NCBI GenBank assembly: GCA_002700125.1
Contig: PACM01000008.1
Span: 1 to 13,817, forward strand
From: Dehalococcoidia bacterium
Lineage (GTDB): Bacteria > Chloroflexota > Dehalococcoidia > Lucifugimonadales > Lucifugimonadaceae
Reading direction: 5' to 3'
DNA: 13,817 nucleotides
Shown here: positions 6,366 through 13,817 of the stretch, piece by piece
Layout of the letters: every line of letters begins with the position of its first letter
Numbering within the stretch: the stretch's first letter is position 1
Notes under the pieces: generated by a model
Seen by the model: only the letters and a program-made list of their open reading frames with translations
The model's database searches: none
What the model was told of the DNA's origin: nothing
Translations under genes and position numbers: made by a program

Positions 6366-7301
6366 ATGGGCATATTTTCAATTCTTTGGAACGAATTAAT
6401 AATGAAGCCGATGGTAAACCTTCTAACATTTTTTTATTCACTCTTTTCTGACAATTTTGGAATTAGTATAATTGTTTTTACAGTCATTATTAGAGTCTTA
6501 CTCATTCCTCTTTCATTCAGACAAGTAAAACAGATGCTAGGCATGCAATCTATACAGCCTAAATTGAAGCAGATTCAAGCAAAATATAAAGATCGAAAAG
6601 ATAGGGAAAGTAAACAAAAAATGAGCCAAGAAACAATGAGTCTGTATAAGCAGTCAGGAGTTAATCCTGTAGGTTGCCTTGGACCTATGTTTATACAACT
6701 TCCAATTTGGATTGGTTTATATAGAGCAATCTTCAAAACTGTCCCCCCGACACCTGAAGGATTAGCGAATTTATCTACCTATTTATATTCTTGGAATCCT
6801 GTAGTAGATAAAATCCCCTTGAACAGTTTTTTTCTGGGGATTGACCTAGTAAACCCTGTACAGCAGGCAGGAACGTTTTTTGCGATTTTTCTGCCACTTA
6901 TAGTTGCTTTTACCACATTTGCTCAACAGAAAGTTTCAATGTTTAAAAGTACTGACGCAAGACAAGAACAAACCAATAAAATGATGTTATGGATGATGCC
7001 AGTAATGTTTGGATTCTTTACTCTTTCATTTCCTGCGGGTCTGGCAACTTACATAATATTCTCGAATATAGCTGGTTTTTTTATTCAAATATATGTTCTT
7101 AAAAAATTAGGTGTAAAAAAATCATTTCGTGAAATGTTTAGTTTCAAAACCAATAATAATAATGATATACAACAAGATGAAATTCTTGATGTGCAAATTA
7201 AGGAGGAGAATAATGAGCACGCATCACTTCAAAGGAAAAACCGTAGAAGAAGCAACAAAGCTCGCCCTAAAAGATCTCGGAGTAAATCTAGAAGAGGTTA
7301 A
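6366..7301 (+). CDS. yidC: YidC/Oxa1/Alb3 membrane protein insertase
   Basis: A 311-residue insertase of the short type, without the large periplasmic domain of E. coli YidC. It inserts membrane proteins alone or with SecYEG. Seen: five hydrophobic segments (about 15-30, 32-50, 105-123, 170-186, 207-245); the conserved groove arginine Arg43 in TVIIRVLLIPLSFRQ; a basic coiled cytoplasmic loop with LKQIQAKYKDRKDRESKQKM (about 66-86); the motif GVNPVGCLGPMFIQLPIWIGLYRAI (98-122); and the last segment with FPAGLATYIIFSNI. The C-terminal tail has 13 Lys/Arg among residues 290-310, as in species where the tail contacts the ribosome. ATG at 6366 follows the lipoprotein stop by 5 bases. The last 29 codons overlap jag in another frame. 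Confidence 0.96.
   Translation: MGIFSILWNELIMKPMVNLLTFFYSLFSDNFGISIIVFTVIIRVLLIPLSFRQVKQMLGMQSIQPKLKQIQAKYKDRKDRESKQKMSQETMSLYKQSGVNPVGCLGPMFIQLPIWIGLYRAIFKTVPPTPEGLANLSTYLYSWNPVVDKIPLNSFFLGIDLVNPVQQAGTFFAIFLPLIVAFTTFAQQKVSMFKSTDARQEQTNKMMLWMMPVMFGFFTLSFPAGLATYIIFSNIAGFFIQIYVLKKLGVKKSFREMFSFKTNNNNDIQQDEILDVQIKEENNEHASLQRKNRRRSNKARPKRSRSKSRRG
7201..7206 (+). promoter_or_regulatory. Strong Shine-Dalgarno AGGAGG that fixes the jag start
   Basis: AGGAGG lies 6 bases before ATG 7213, inside yidC. It favours this start over the ATG at 7129, which would add 28 residues unlike any Jag N-terminus. Confidence 0.8.
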
Positions 7302-7923
7302 AGTTACAGTAGTTTCAGCAGGTAAATCTGGAATTTTAGGACTTGGAGGGGAACCCGCGATTGTTGAAGTCACGATAGAAGAAGATAGTAAAATCCAATC
7401 TAAAAATAAAGAAGTATCGAAAACAAAAGGATCGATTAAGAGAATTATGGATGATGTTGATGATGAAACTGAGAAGTTAGCAGTTGATTTAGTTAATTAC
7501 ATTTTATCTAACTTAGATGTGGATGTTAAAACATTTTTTCGAGATCAAGAAAGTGCAGATGCTAAGTCAGCTTATTTTGAAATTGAAGGCCCTGACTCAG
7601 GACTGATAATTGGAAGAAAAGGTGAAACACTCAGATCCTTTGAATTCTTGATATCTTTTATTATTAAGAGGCAATTATCAAAGAATATAAGGATAGTGTT
7701 AGATGTTGAAGGGTACCAAGAAAGGAGGAAACAAAATTTAATTTCATTGGCAGAATCTACTGCTGATAAAGTAATAAGATCTGGAAAACAGATTAAGATG
7801 GATCCAATGTCTCCTTTTGATAGAAGGATTATACATTTAGCTCTTGAAAGTAAATCAAAAATTAAAACAGAGAGCACAGGAATTGGGAATAGGCGTCAAG
7901 TAGTAGTTATACCAAATAAATAA
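7213..7923 (+). CDS. jag: Jag/KhpB family RNA-binding protein (Jag_N, KH and R3H domains)
   Basis: A 236-residue protein with the full architecture: a Jag_N domain (1-55: FKGKTVEEATKLALKDLGV ... GILGLGGEPAIVEVTIEE); a charged linker (56-85); a KH domain (about 90-165) with the RNA-gripping GxxG loop GRKG at 134-137; and an R3H domain (about 170-235) with Arg204/Arg205 and His208 in FDRRIIHLAL and a closing TGIGNRRQVVV. KhpB-type proteins bind RNA and, in Gram-positives, influence cell elongation and small-RNA regulation. jag directly follows yidC in many genomes (hence SpoIIIJ-associated). Here the start lies 89 bp inside yidC, behind a strong ribosome site, so the two genes are tightly coupled. 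A longer reading from 7129 is possible but unlikely. Confidence 0.94.
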   Translation: MSTHHFKGKTVEEATKLALKDLGVNLEEVKVTVVSAGKSGILGLGGEPAIVEVTIEEDSKIQSKNKEVSKTKGSIKRIMDDVDDETEKLAVDLVNYILSNLDVDVKTFFRDQESADAKSAYFEIEGPDSGLIIGRKGETLRSFEFLISFIIKRQLSKNIRIVLDVEGYQERRKQNLISLAESTADKVIRSGKQIKMDPMSPFDRRIIHLALESKSKIKTESTGIGNRRQVVVIPNK

Positions 7924-7925
7924 TT

Positions 7926-8762
7926 TTGAAATCACTGGATGTTCTTTCTATCGGAAATATTACGAAAGATATAATTGAAAACGATTCAGGCAACTATTTT
8001 GAGATTGGTGGCTCTTCTTTTTATGCATCTCGAGTTTGTGAAGAACTGAATCTTAAGTCAGGCATAATTTCAAGCCTATCAAAAGATTTACCTTTAAAAA
8101 CTTTGCTACCTTATACAGAATTTTTTTCTCAGCTTGGAAATTCGACAACGACTTTTGTGAATAGTTATAGAAACGATATAAGAATTCAGAGAGTTCTGTC
8201 TGAGGCAGCATCTATAGATTTGAGTAAATTTAAATATCCTAGTGATTGGGATGCGCCCAAAATTGTTTTTATATGCCCTGTTCTAAATGAAGTATCTAAT
8301 GATTTTTTTAATATTTTTGAGGAGAGTAAGAAGATTTGTAATTTGCAAGGATGGATGAGATCTATTGATGAAGATGGAGAAATCCATTCAAATAAGTATT
8401 TGCCAAATTTAAACTATTCATTGATTGATGTTGTAGTTACATCTGAATCTGATATAGAGGATGAACACATCAATCAAATAGCGAAGATGGTTCCAATGAT
8501 TTGCGTCACTAGAGGAAGAAAAGGATGTACGGTTATATCTGATAATGATCAAATTGATTATAAAACTGAAAAAATTAAGGCTATAGATGAGACTGGTGCT
8601 GGAGATGTATGGGCGACTGTTTTTTCAATATCAAGATTCATATGGGCTTTCGAGATAAATGAAAGTGTTGAAATGGCGAATATTGCTGCTGCTATTTCAT
8701 TAGGAGGAGTAGGATCTAAAAACATACCTTCGCTGGATCAGATAATAAATTATAAATTATAG
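7926..8762 (+). CDS. PfkB/ribokinase-family sugar kinase, substrate unknown
   Basis: A 278-residue protein, slightly short for the family (~300). The N-terminal signature with the paired glycines (FEIGGSSFYASRVCEEL, Gly28-Gly29) and the C-terminal signature DETGAGDVWATVF (221-233, catalytic base Asp227, anion hole GAGD) mark it as a PfkB-type ATP-dependent kinase. VTRGRKG (195-201) is the usual strand-turn before the ATP site. The family phosphorylates sugars, nucleosides or small alcohols; substrate-binding residues do not point to one, so no symbol is given. The start is TTG at 7926, two bases after the jag stop, with no clear Shine-Dalgarno; coupling to jag is likely. The tlyA gene begins 3 bases after its stop. 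Confidence 0.88.
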   Translation: MKSLDVLSIGNITKDIIENDSGNYFEIGGSSFYASRVCEELNLKSGIISSLSKDLPLKTLLPYTEFFSQLGNSTTTFVNSYRNDIRIQRVLSEAASIDLSKFKYPSDWDAPKIVFICPVLNEVSNDFFNIFEESKKICNLQGWMRSIDEDGEIHSNKYLPNLNYSLIDVVVTSESDIEDEHINQIAKMVPMICVTRGRKGCTVISDNDQIDYKTEKIKAIDETGAGDVWATVFSISRFIWAFEINESVEMANIAAAISLGGVGSKNIPSLDQIINYKL

Positions 8763-8765
8763 AAT

Positions 8766-9506
8766 ATGGTAAGAAAGATTAGATTAGACGATTTACTAGT
8801 TAAAAAGAAACTAGCCAAGTCAAAGCTGGATGCTCGCAAATTAATTTATTCGAAAAAGATTAAGTTGAAAAATTATAATTCCAGTTATTTATTTGAACAC
8901 ACTGTAGTCCCCCTTGATATTGAAGTAGATCAAGTAAAAGAAGATAGGTATGTATCCAGAGGTGGATATAAATTAGAAGGTTTTGTAAGAGATATCAATT
9001 ACAGTGTAAAAGGTAAGTCATGCTTGGATATAGGAGCATCTACCGGAGGATTTACTGACTTGTTGCTCCAGCACGGAGCTCGTGAAGTAATTTGTCTAGA
9101 CTCTGGTCGAGATCAGATAAACTATTCAATACTTCAGCATCCTAAAGTTAAATCATTCGAAGGAGTCAACGCTCGCTTCCCCTTTGAAATTCCAATATCT
9201 CCAGTAGATTTAGCTGTGGTAGATGTATCATTTATTTCGACTAAAAGAATACTATCCAATATAAAGAGACATCTAAACCGCGATTCTGACCTAATTATTT
9301 TAATCAAACCTCAATTCGAAGCAAAAAAGCATCAAGTCAAAATAGGAGGATTGGTAAAAGATGCAAAAATTCACGTTAATGTACTTGATAATCTCATAAC
9401 ATCTTATAGAAATTCTGGCTTTCAACTTCACGAATTAAGGAGATCTAAAGTCAAGGGTCGTAAAGGTAATCAAGAATTTTTTTGCTTAGTAAAAATGGTT
9501 GAGTGA
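8766..9506 (+). CDS. tlyA: TlyA-family rRNA (cytidine-2'-O)-methyltransferase with S4 domain
   Basis: A 246-residue protein. Residues about 6-60 form an S4 RNA-binding domain (IRLDDLLVKKKLAKSKLDARKLI). Residues about 62-246 form a FtsJ/RrmJ-like Rossmann methyltransferase with the SAM loop DIGASTGGFT (88-97). The KDKE tetrad is present as Lys69, Asp153, Lys181 and Glu237, almost the same numbering as M. tuberculosis TlyA. That enzyme methylates C1409 of 16S and C1920 of 23S rRNA, and its loss gives capreomycin resistance; the same activity is likely but not proven here. The old 'hemolysin' label should be treated as historical. ATG 8766 follows the kinase stop by 3 bases. It ends the first rightward block before the 51-bp gap that precedes purF. 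Confidence 0.93.
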   Translation: MVRKIRLDDLLVKKKLAKSKLDARKLIYSKKIKLKNYNSSYLFEHTVVPLDIEVDQVKEDRYVSRGGYKLEGFVRDINYSVKGKSCLDIGASTGGFTDLLLQHGAREVICLDSGRDQINYSILQHPKVKSFEGVNARFPFEIPISPVDLAVVDVSFISTKRILSNIKRHLNRDSDLIILIKPQFEAKKHQVKIGGLVKDAKIHVNVLDNLITSYRNSGFQLHELRRSKVKGRKGNQEFFCLVKMVE

Positions 9507-9529
9507 TTTTAGTTGGGAATGATTATAAT
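9499..9529 (+). promoter_or_regulatory. Candidate promoter of the purF operon
   Basis: A perfect -10 box TATAAT (9524-9529) lies in the only gap of the rightward region longer than 20 bp, apart from the one before rpmH. The nearest -35-like element is TTGAGT (9499-9504), with a long 19-bp spacer. The -10 box lies within the 10-bp palindrome GATTATAATC (9521-9530). The predicted leader would be about 22 bases. The GGGG just before ATG is too close to be a good ribosome site. Confidence 0.4.
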
Positions 9530-9557
9530 CGAAGTTGAGTACTATTAACTTGGGGTC

Positions 9558-10979
9558 ATGTCTAGAAAAAAATTATCTGAGAAATGTGGAATTGTAGGAA
9601 TTTATCATCCTTCACATAGTGTTGCGTCATCAACTTTTTTTAGTTTATTCTCTCTGCAACACCGAGGCCAAGAGTCGGCTGGAATAGCTTCGAGTGATGA
9701 AAAAAACTTTTTCATTTATAAGAATACAGGTCTTATAAATCAAGTATTTGATGATAAGATAATTGGTGATTTAAGAGGTAACATTGCCATAGGGCATACC
9801 AGATATTCGACTACTGGTAGAAATAATCTAGATAACACTCAACCTTTTAAAGCTTCTGGCCAGAATGGAGAAATATTTTTAGGCCACAACGGTAATATAA
9901 TTAATTCAGAAGATTTGATTGATTTACTTTCTTCTTGGGGTATTTCATCTTTTGATACAACGTCCGATAGCGAATTACTTACTCTCTTATATGCGAACGC
10001 ACCTGGTAGAAGTTGGAGTGAAAGATCTGAATTTGTAATGAGCAAGACTAAAGGTGCCTACTCGCTTGTTATACTTACTCAAAATTCTTTGATTGCCGTA
10101 AGAGATCCTTTAGGGATAAGACCTTTGGTTTTGGGGAAATATAGAGAAGGATATGTAATCGCATCTGAGACTTGTGCCTTAGATCATATCGGGGCTTCAT
10201 TCATAAGAGAGATTGATCCAGGTGAAACTTTAGAAATAAAGAATAATAAATTAAATTCTTCGAGCATAAGACGAAAATCAAACAAGGTGGCTCTCTGTTC
10301 ATTCGAACATATATATTTATCTAGACCAGACAGTATCCTTGATGGAAAACTGACCTACTCAGTTAGAATGAAAATGGGTGAAACTTTGGCTATTGAACAT
10401 CCTGTTGCAGCAGATTTAGTGATAGGCATACCTGATTCTGCTATTGCGTCAGCTGAAGGATATGCAAATAAATCTAAAATTCCTTTCGTTCAAGGCATTG
10501 TCAAAAATAGATATGTTGGAAGAACATTCATATCTCCAGATCAGAAATTGAGAGACTTAGGGGTCAAGATTAAATTCAACACATTAAATTCAATCATTAA
10601 AGATAAGAAGGTAGTTATCGTTGATGATAGCATTGTCAGAGGAACTACGACTCCAGAAGTGATTCGCATGATCAAAGATGCTGGCGCGCTAGAAGTGCAT
10701 ATGCGAGTTGCTTCTCCTCCAGTGATATCCACGTGTCATTTTGGGGTCGATACAGGAAGTTCTTATGAATTAATTGCAGCCAACAGAAGGATATTTGAAA
10801 TCAAGCGTTTAATTGGAGCAGACTCATTAGAATATCTAAGTATTGACGGATTAAAAGAATCCATAGATTACCAAGAAAATTATTGTATAGGATGTTTCAC
10901 TAAAGAGTACCCTATTCCAGTTCAGATGGAGATGGACAAATTGAAACTAGAAAGTATACAGAAAAGGGAAAATGCCTAA
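9558..10979 (+). CDS. purF: Amidophosphoribosyltransferase (glutamine PRPP amidotransferase)
   Basis: A 473-residue enzyme that converts PRPP and glutamine to phosphoribosylamine, the first committed step of purine synthesis. The N-terminal Ntn glutaminase starts at Cys10 after a 9-residue propeptide (MSRKKLSEK) that should be cleaved; QHRGQESAGIA, GHTRYSTTG and GHNGNI are the expected glutamine-site motifs. The phosphoribosyltransferase half carries the PRPP loop VVIVDDSIVRGTT (352-364). Cys247, Cys393, Cys443 and Cys446 (last two as CIGC) match the [4Fe-4S] ligands of the Bacillus-type enzyme, so this is the oxygen-sensitive iron-sulfur form rather than the E. coli type. It is first of a purF-purM-purH set; its last 8 bases overlap purM. 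Confidence 0.97.
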   Translation: MSRKKLSEKCGIVGIYHPSHSVASSTFFSLFSLQHRGQESAGIASSDEKNFFIYKNTGLINQVFDDKIIGDLRGNIAIGHTRYSTTGRNNLDNTQPFKASGQNGEIFLGHNGNIINSEDLIDLLSSWGISSFDTTSDSELLTLLYANAPGRSWSERSEFVMSKTKGAYSLVILTQNSLIAVRDPLGIRPLVLGKYREGYVIASETCALDHIGASFIREIDPGETLEIKNNKLNSSSIRRKSNKVALCSFEHIYLSRPDSILDGKLTYSVRMKMGETLAIEHPVAADLVIGIPDSAIASAEGYANKSKIPFVQGIVKNRYVGRTFISPDQKLRDLGVKIKFNTLNSIIKDKKVVIVDDSIVRGTTTPEVIRMIKDAGALEVHMRVASPPVISTCHFGVDTGSSYELIAANRRIFEIKRLIGADSLEYLSIDGLKESIDYQENYCIGCFTKEYPIPVQMEMDKLKLESIQKRENA

Positions 10980-11982
10980 AAATCATTATAAAGTTGCTGA
11001 CGCTAGACTGACTGATGCGAGCAACCTAACTTCAAAGATACTTTCTATAGTAAAGAGGGACTCTAACCCAAAAGACCTTGGATTTTTCTCTTCTTCTACT
11101 ACTTTAAGTAATAAAATCACAGTTGCAAGCAGTGTTGACGGAGTGGGCACGAAATCAAGGATTTTCAAATATTTTGGAGACTATTCTAACCTTGGACACG
11201 ATATCGTGAATCACTGTGTTAATGATATTTTACCTTCAGGAGCAAAACCACTTATATTCTTAGATTATCTTGCTTTTAGTAGTATAAATGAAGTAGATAT
11301 ATTAAGAGTCGTTGAAGGTATTTCAGAAGCTTGTCAGTATGTTGGATGTTCTTTGGCAGGAGGTGAGACGGCGCAAATGACAGATATTTATGAAAGTGGA
11401 GATTTGGAAATAGTTGGATTCATGATGGGATTAATTGAGGAAAAGAAAAGGCCAAAATTAAATACTATACGATCTGGAGACCTTGTTGTCGGAATTCCTT
11501 CTAACGGATTGCACACCAATGGATATACCTTGGTAAGAAAAATCTTTAACATTGAAAAAAATCAAGATGTATTAAATTCTCTCGTACCAGGTACAAGATT
11601 TTCTCTAGGTGAAATGTTGACGAGTCCTCATAAGAGTTACTTTCATCTACTTTGGGATTCTTTAGAGCATATAAAATCGATTGCACATATAACTGGAGGA
11701 GGAATTCCAGGTAATGCGGGAAGATCAATCCCAGATGATTTTAAAGTAGTGGTCAATACGAAGGCATGGGAAATACCAAACTTATTTCGATTTATCAAAG
11801 ATTTTGGCAAGGTTACTGAGACAGAAATGTACAATGTATTTAATATGGGTTTAGGCATGTTAGTGATTATTGACAGTTCGAAGAAAGATCTAATTTTAGA
11901 TTTGAATGATGAAATGAAAGTGGTAGGGCATATTGAAAAACGAATGCCTAGAGAAGCTAAAGTAGTGTTAAAAAGGAACTGA
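10972..11982 (+). CDS. purM: Phosphoribosylformylglycinamidine cyclo-ligase (AIR synthetase)
   Basis: A 336-residue enzyme that closes the imidazole ring: FGAM plus ATP gives AIR (step 5 of IMP synthesis). Motifs seen: the ATP/phosphate signature SSVDGVGTKSRI (Asp56-Lys61), the metal-site region NHCVNDILPSGAKPLIFLDYLA, the LAGGETAQMTDIY segment typical of the PurM/PurL superfamily, and HITGGGIPGNAGRSIP near the C-terminal domain. Length is normal. The ATG lies inside purF (8-bp overlap) behind AAAAGGGAAA, and purH follows after 2 bases, so these genes are translationally coupled. purN, commonly placed after purM, is not here. Confidence 0.96.
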   Translation: MPKNHYKVADARLTDASNLTSKILSIVKRDSNPKDLGFFSSSTTLSNKITVASSVDGVGTKSRIFKYFGDYSNLGHDIVNHCVNDILPSGAKPLIFLDYLAFSSINEVDILRVVEGISEACQYVGCSLAGGETAQMTDIYESGDLEIVGFMMGLIEEKKRPKLNTIRSGDLVVGIPSNGLHTNGYTLVRKIFNIEKNQDVLNSLVPGTRFSLGEMLTSPHKSYFHLLWDSLEHIKSIAHITGGGIPGNAGRSIPDDFKVVVNTKAWEIPNLFRFIKDFGKVTETEMYNVFNMGLGMLVIIDSSKKDLILDLNDEMKVVGHIEKRMPREAKVVLKRN

Positions 11983-11984
11983 AG

Positions 11985-13484
11985 ATGAGAATTCTGGTTA
12001 GCGTTTCTGACAAAACTAATATTTCAGACTTTCTGAAAGAACTTCAGAATATAGAAGATTGTGAGATTATTTCAACTGCAGGGACCTATTCACACTTATT
12101 ATCTAATGGAATTTCTGTTGAAAAATTATCAGACTATACGAATTTTCCTGAAATTCTTGGAGGTCGAGTTAAGTCACTACATCCGAAAATTTATGGAGGT
12201 ATCTTGTTTGATAGAGATATATCTGACCATAAAACTCAGATACAAGAATTAGACATCAAACCAATTGATATGGTTGTATGCAATCTTTACCCTTTTCAAG
12301 AAGTTATAACAGAAGACAAGACCCTTCTTGGCGATGCTATTGAGAATATAGATATCGGAGGCCCTTCAATGATACGAGCTGCTGCAAAAAATTTTGAGAG
12401 TGTAGTAGTTTTGGTAGATCCTAACGACTATGAGACAGTATTAAAAAATCTAAGAAAGGGTAGCTTATTGAGTGAAGAAAGAATGAGCTTAGCGCAAAAA
12501 GCATTTCAACATGTTTCAAATTATGACAGTGTGATTTCGAACTATTTGAATATAGAAGAAGATTTACGATTAAATCTCAAATTTAAAGGAGATCTTAGGT
12601 ATGGTGAAAATCCTCATCAAAAAGGATCAATTTATTCATATGAATTAGATGATTCAGGAGTTGTAAATTCTCTACAATTAAATGGTAAAGAAATGTCTTA
12701 TTCAAACTATCTAGATGCCGATTCTGCTTTCAAAGTTGCTAACAGTTTTGATCAGCATTGTGTAACAATTGTCAAGCACACCAATACATGTGGACTGTCC
12801 CAAAAAAAGAATCAACTGGATGCCTTCAAGGCCGCATTTGAAGGTGATTCGTTATCTGCTTTCGGAGGTATCGTGGGGTTTAATTCAGAAGTTTCATTGG
12901 ATGTGGCGAAATTAATTAATGAAACATTTTTCGAAATTATAGTAGCACCGAGCTTCAACCCTGAGGCATTAAAAGAATTAAAATCTAAAAAGTCATTAAG
13001 ATTATTAAAGGTAAAGAGTAATGATACCCAACACAAATCAATTAAATCTATATCTGGAGGTTTAATAGTGCAAAGCAATAATTTAATTGATGAAAGTTTC
13101 AAATTTTCTGTTGTGACTGATAAGAAACCTACCTTACTTGAATTGGATGATATTAATTTTGCTTGGAAAACTTGCTCTTTCATAAAATCTAATGCGATTG
13201 TACTAGTTAAAGATATGACCCTAGTGGGAATGGGTGCGGGTCAACCTAATAGATTAATGAGTGTAAAAATAGCTGGTGAGGTCGCAGGTGATGAAAGTAT
13301 AGGTTCTGTTCTTGCTTCCGACGCATTTTTTCCATTTGAGGATGCTTTAGAACAAGCTGTTAAATTAGGGATCAAGTCAGTTGTTCAACCTGGAGGATCG
13401 ATAAATGATAAAAAGATTATCGATTCAGCAAATAAACATCAAATATCTATGGTGTTTACAGGACAGAGAAGGTTTCTTCACTAA
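11985..13484 (+). CDS. purH: Bifunctional AICAR formyltransferase / IMP cyclohydrolase
   Basis: A 499-residue enzyme for the last two steps of IMP synthesis: formylation of AICAR with 10-formyl-THF, then ring closure. The N-terminal MGS-like cyclohydrolase domain (1 to about 130) shows STAGTYSHL, GGRVKSLHPKIYGGIL (Lys63) and NLYPF. The C-terminal formyltransferase shows RYGENPHQKGSIY (205-217), the catalytic Lys264-His265 in VKHTNTCG, AFGGIVGFN, GMGAGQPNR, FFPFEDA and VQPGGSI. The C-terminus reads MVFTGQRRFLH, where the usual end is close to TG-R-F-H. Full length and apparently functional. ATG 11985 follows the purM stop by 2 bases with an AGGAACTGAAG context. Confidence 0.97.
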   Translation: MRILVSVSDKTNISDFLKELQNIEDCEIISTAGTYSHLLSNGISVEKLSDYTNFPEILGGRVKSLHPKIYGGILFDRDISDHKTQIQELDIKPIDMVVCNLYPFQEVITEDKTLLGDAIENIDIGGPSMIRAAAKNFESVVVLVDPNDYETVLKNLRKGSLLSEERMSLAQKAFQHVSNYDSVISNYLNIEEDLRLNLKFKGDLRYGENPHQKGSIYSYELDDSGVVNSLQLNGKEMSYSNYLDADSAFKVANSFDQHCVTIVKHTNTCGLSQKKNQLDAFKAAFEGDSLSAFGGIVGFNSEVSLDVAKLINETFFEIIVAPSFNPEALKELKSKKSLRLLKVKSNDTQHKSIKSISGGLIVQSNNLIDESFKFSVVTDKKPTLLELDDINFAWKTCSFIKSNAIVLVKDMTLVGMGAGQPNRLMSVKIAGEVAGDESIGSVLASDAFFPFEDALEQAVKLGIKSVVQPGGSINDKKIIDSANKHQISMVFTGQRRFLH

Positions 13485-13489
13485 AGATT

Positions 13490-13817
13490 ATGAATCGATC
13501 TATAGACATAGTTTTGCCTGTATATAATGAATCAAAAGTACTTGAATCTAAATTTAAAACTTTATATGAGTTTCTTAGTTTAAATATAACTAATGAATGG
13601 ATAATAACTATTGCAGAGAATGGATCCAGTGACTCTACCTTGCAAATTGCAAACAATCTGCACAATAGATACAAAAAATCTAGAGTTATTTCAAACCCCA
13701 TTGCTGGCAAAGGACTAGCATTAAAGAACGCTTGGATCTCTAGCACTTCTGGCATTTTAGGATATATGGATTTAGATTTGTCTACTGACTTAGATATTCT
13801 CCCAGAATTTATAAGAA
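13490..13817 (+). CDS. Family-2 glycosyltransferase, 5' part only (cut by window edge)
   Basis: An open frame from ATG 13490 to the edge, 109 codons with no stop. Motifs are those of GT-A fold, family-2 enzymes: VLPVYNES (8-15) for nucleotide-sugar binding, IAENGSSDST in place of the usual VDDGSTD(G/N)T, GKGLALKNAW, and YMDLDLSTD, the DxD metal site. The sequence resembles the dolichyl/polyprenyl-phosphate sugar transferase subgroup (GKG then D-D-ST-D), so transfer to a lipid carrier is a reasonable guess. It begins 5 bases after the purH stop and is probably cotranscribed, though unrelated to purine synthesis. Any C-terminal membrane segments lie outside the window. Confidence 0.88.
   Translation, partial: MNRSIDIVLPVYNESKVLESKFKTLYEFLSLNITNEWIITIAENGSSDSTLQIANNLHNRYKKSRVISNPIAGKGLALKNAWISSTSGILGYMDLDLSTDLDILPEFIR

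Noticed and set aside
7129..7212. Upstream ATG giving a 28-residue longer Jag
   Set aside because: The extra residues are a shadow of the YidC tail; ATG 7213 has a strong Shine-Dalgarno and matches the Jag_N start.
12812..13183. 123-codon minus-strand frame inside purH
   Set aside because: The purH frame here encodes conserved formyltransferase motifs; the reverse frame is low-complexity shadow.
13456..13755. 99-codon minus-strand frame at the right edge
   Set aside because: Antisense to the purH end and to a glycosyltransferase frame with clear GT2 motifs.

Overview
The window looks like ordinary chromosome from a low-GC bacterium. It is compact: nearly every base is coding, genes overlap or sit a few bases apart, and there is no phage, IS element, CRISPR array, rRNA or tRNA that I can see. 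I infer a streamlined, probably aquatic bacterium, most likely a low-GC Chloroflexota (Dehalococcoidia/SAR202-like). The grounds are the short YidC without a large periplasmic domain, the [4Fe-4S]-type PurF, and a GreA carrying an extra integrase-like N-terminal domain, which I recall from that phylum. This placement is moderate to weak and comes from memory of protein families, not a search.

The layout is two gene sets diverging from a 163-bp intergenic region (4223-4385). Leftward (minus strand) run a GreA-like factor with a Lys-rich repetitive N-terminus, a TerC-family membrane protein, and a large FAD plus Fe-S oxidoreductase that is cut by the left edge. Rightward (plus strand) runs the classic ribosomal protein L34 / RNase P / membrane-insertion cluster: rpmH, rnpA, yidD, a beta-propeller lipoprotein, yidC and jag (khpB). 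It continues with almost no gaps into a PfkB-family kinase and the rRNA methyltransferase tlyA. After a 51-bp gap with a candidate promoter, a purine block follows: purF, purM, purH, then the start of a family-2 glycosyltransferase cut by the right edge.

The rpmH-to-jag genes serve translation and membrane-protein biogenesis: L34, the RNase P protein, YidD and YidC for membrane insertion, and an RNA-binding KH/R3H protein. TlyA fits this ribosome theme. PurF, PurM and PurH cover steps 1, 5 and 9-10 of de novo IMP synthesis.

Points most worth a second look: (1) the GreA fusion with an N-terminal domain resembling a tyrosine-recombinase core-binding domain, preceded by a 54-bp tandem duplication carrying six A8 tracts; (2) a lipoprotein whose only good start appears to be a rare ATT codon behind a strong Shine-Dalgarno, so that a normal ATG call would remove its whole signal peptide and lipobox cysteine; (3) an 89-bp out-of-frame overlap in which the basic tail of YidC and the N-terminal domain of Jag are encoded by the same DNA; (4) a GC rise in the first ~420 bp, inside one gene. 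I found no clearly new multi-gene system; the novelty is at the level of gene architecture and expression.
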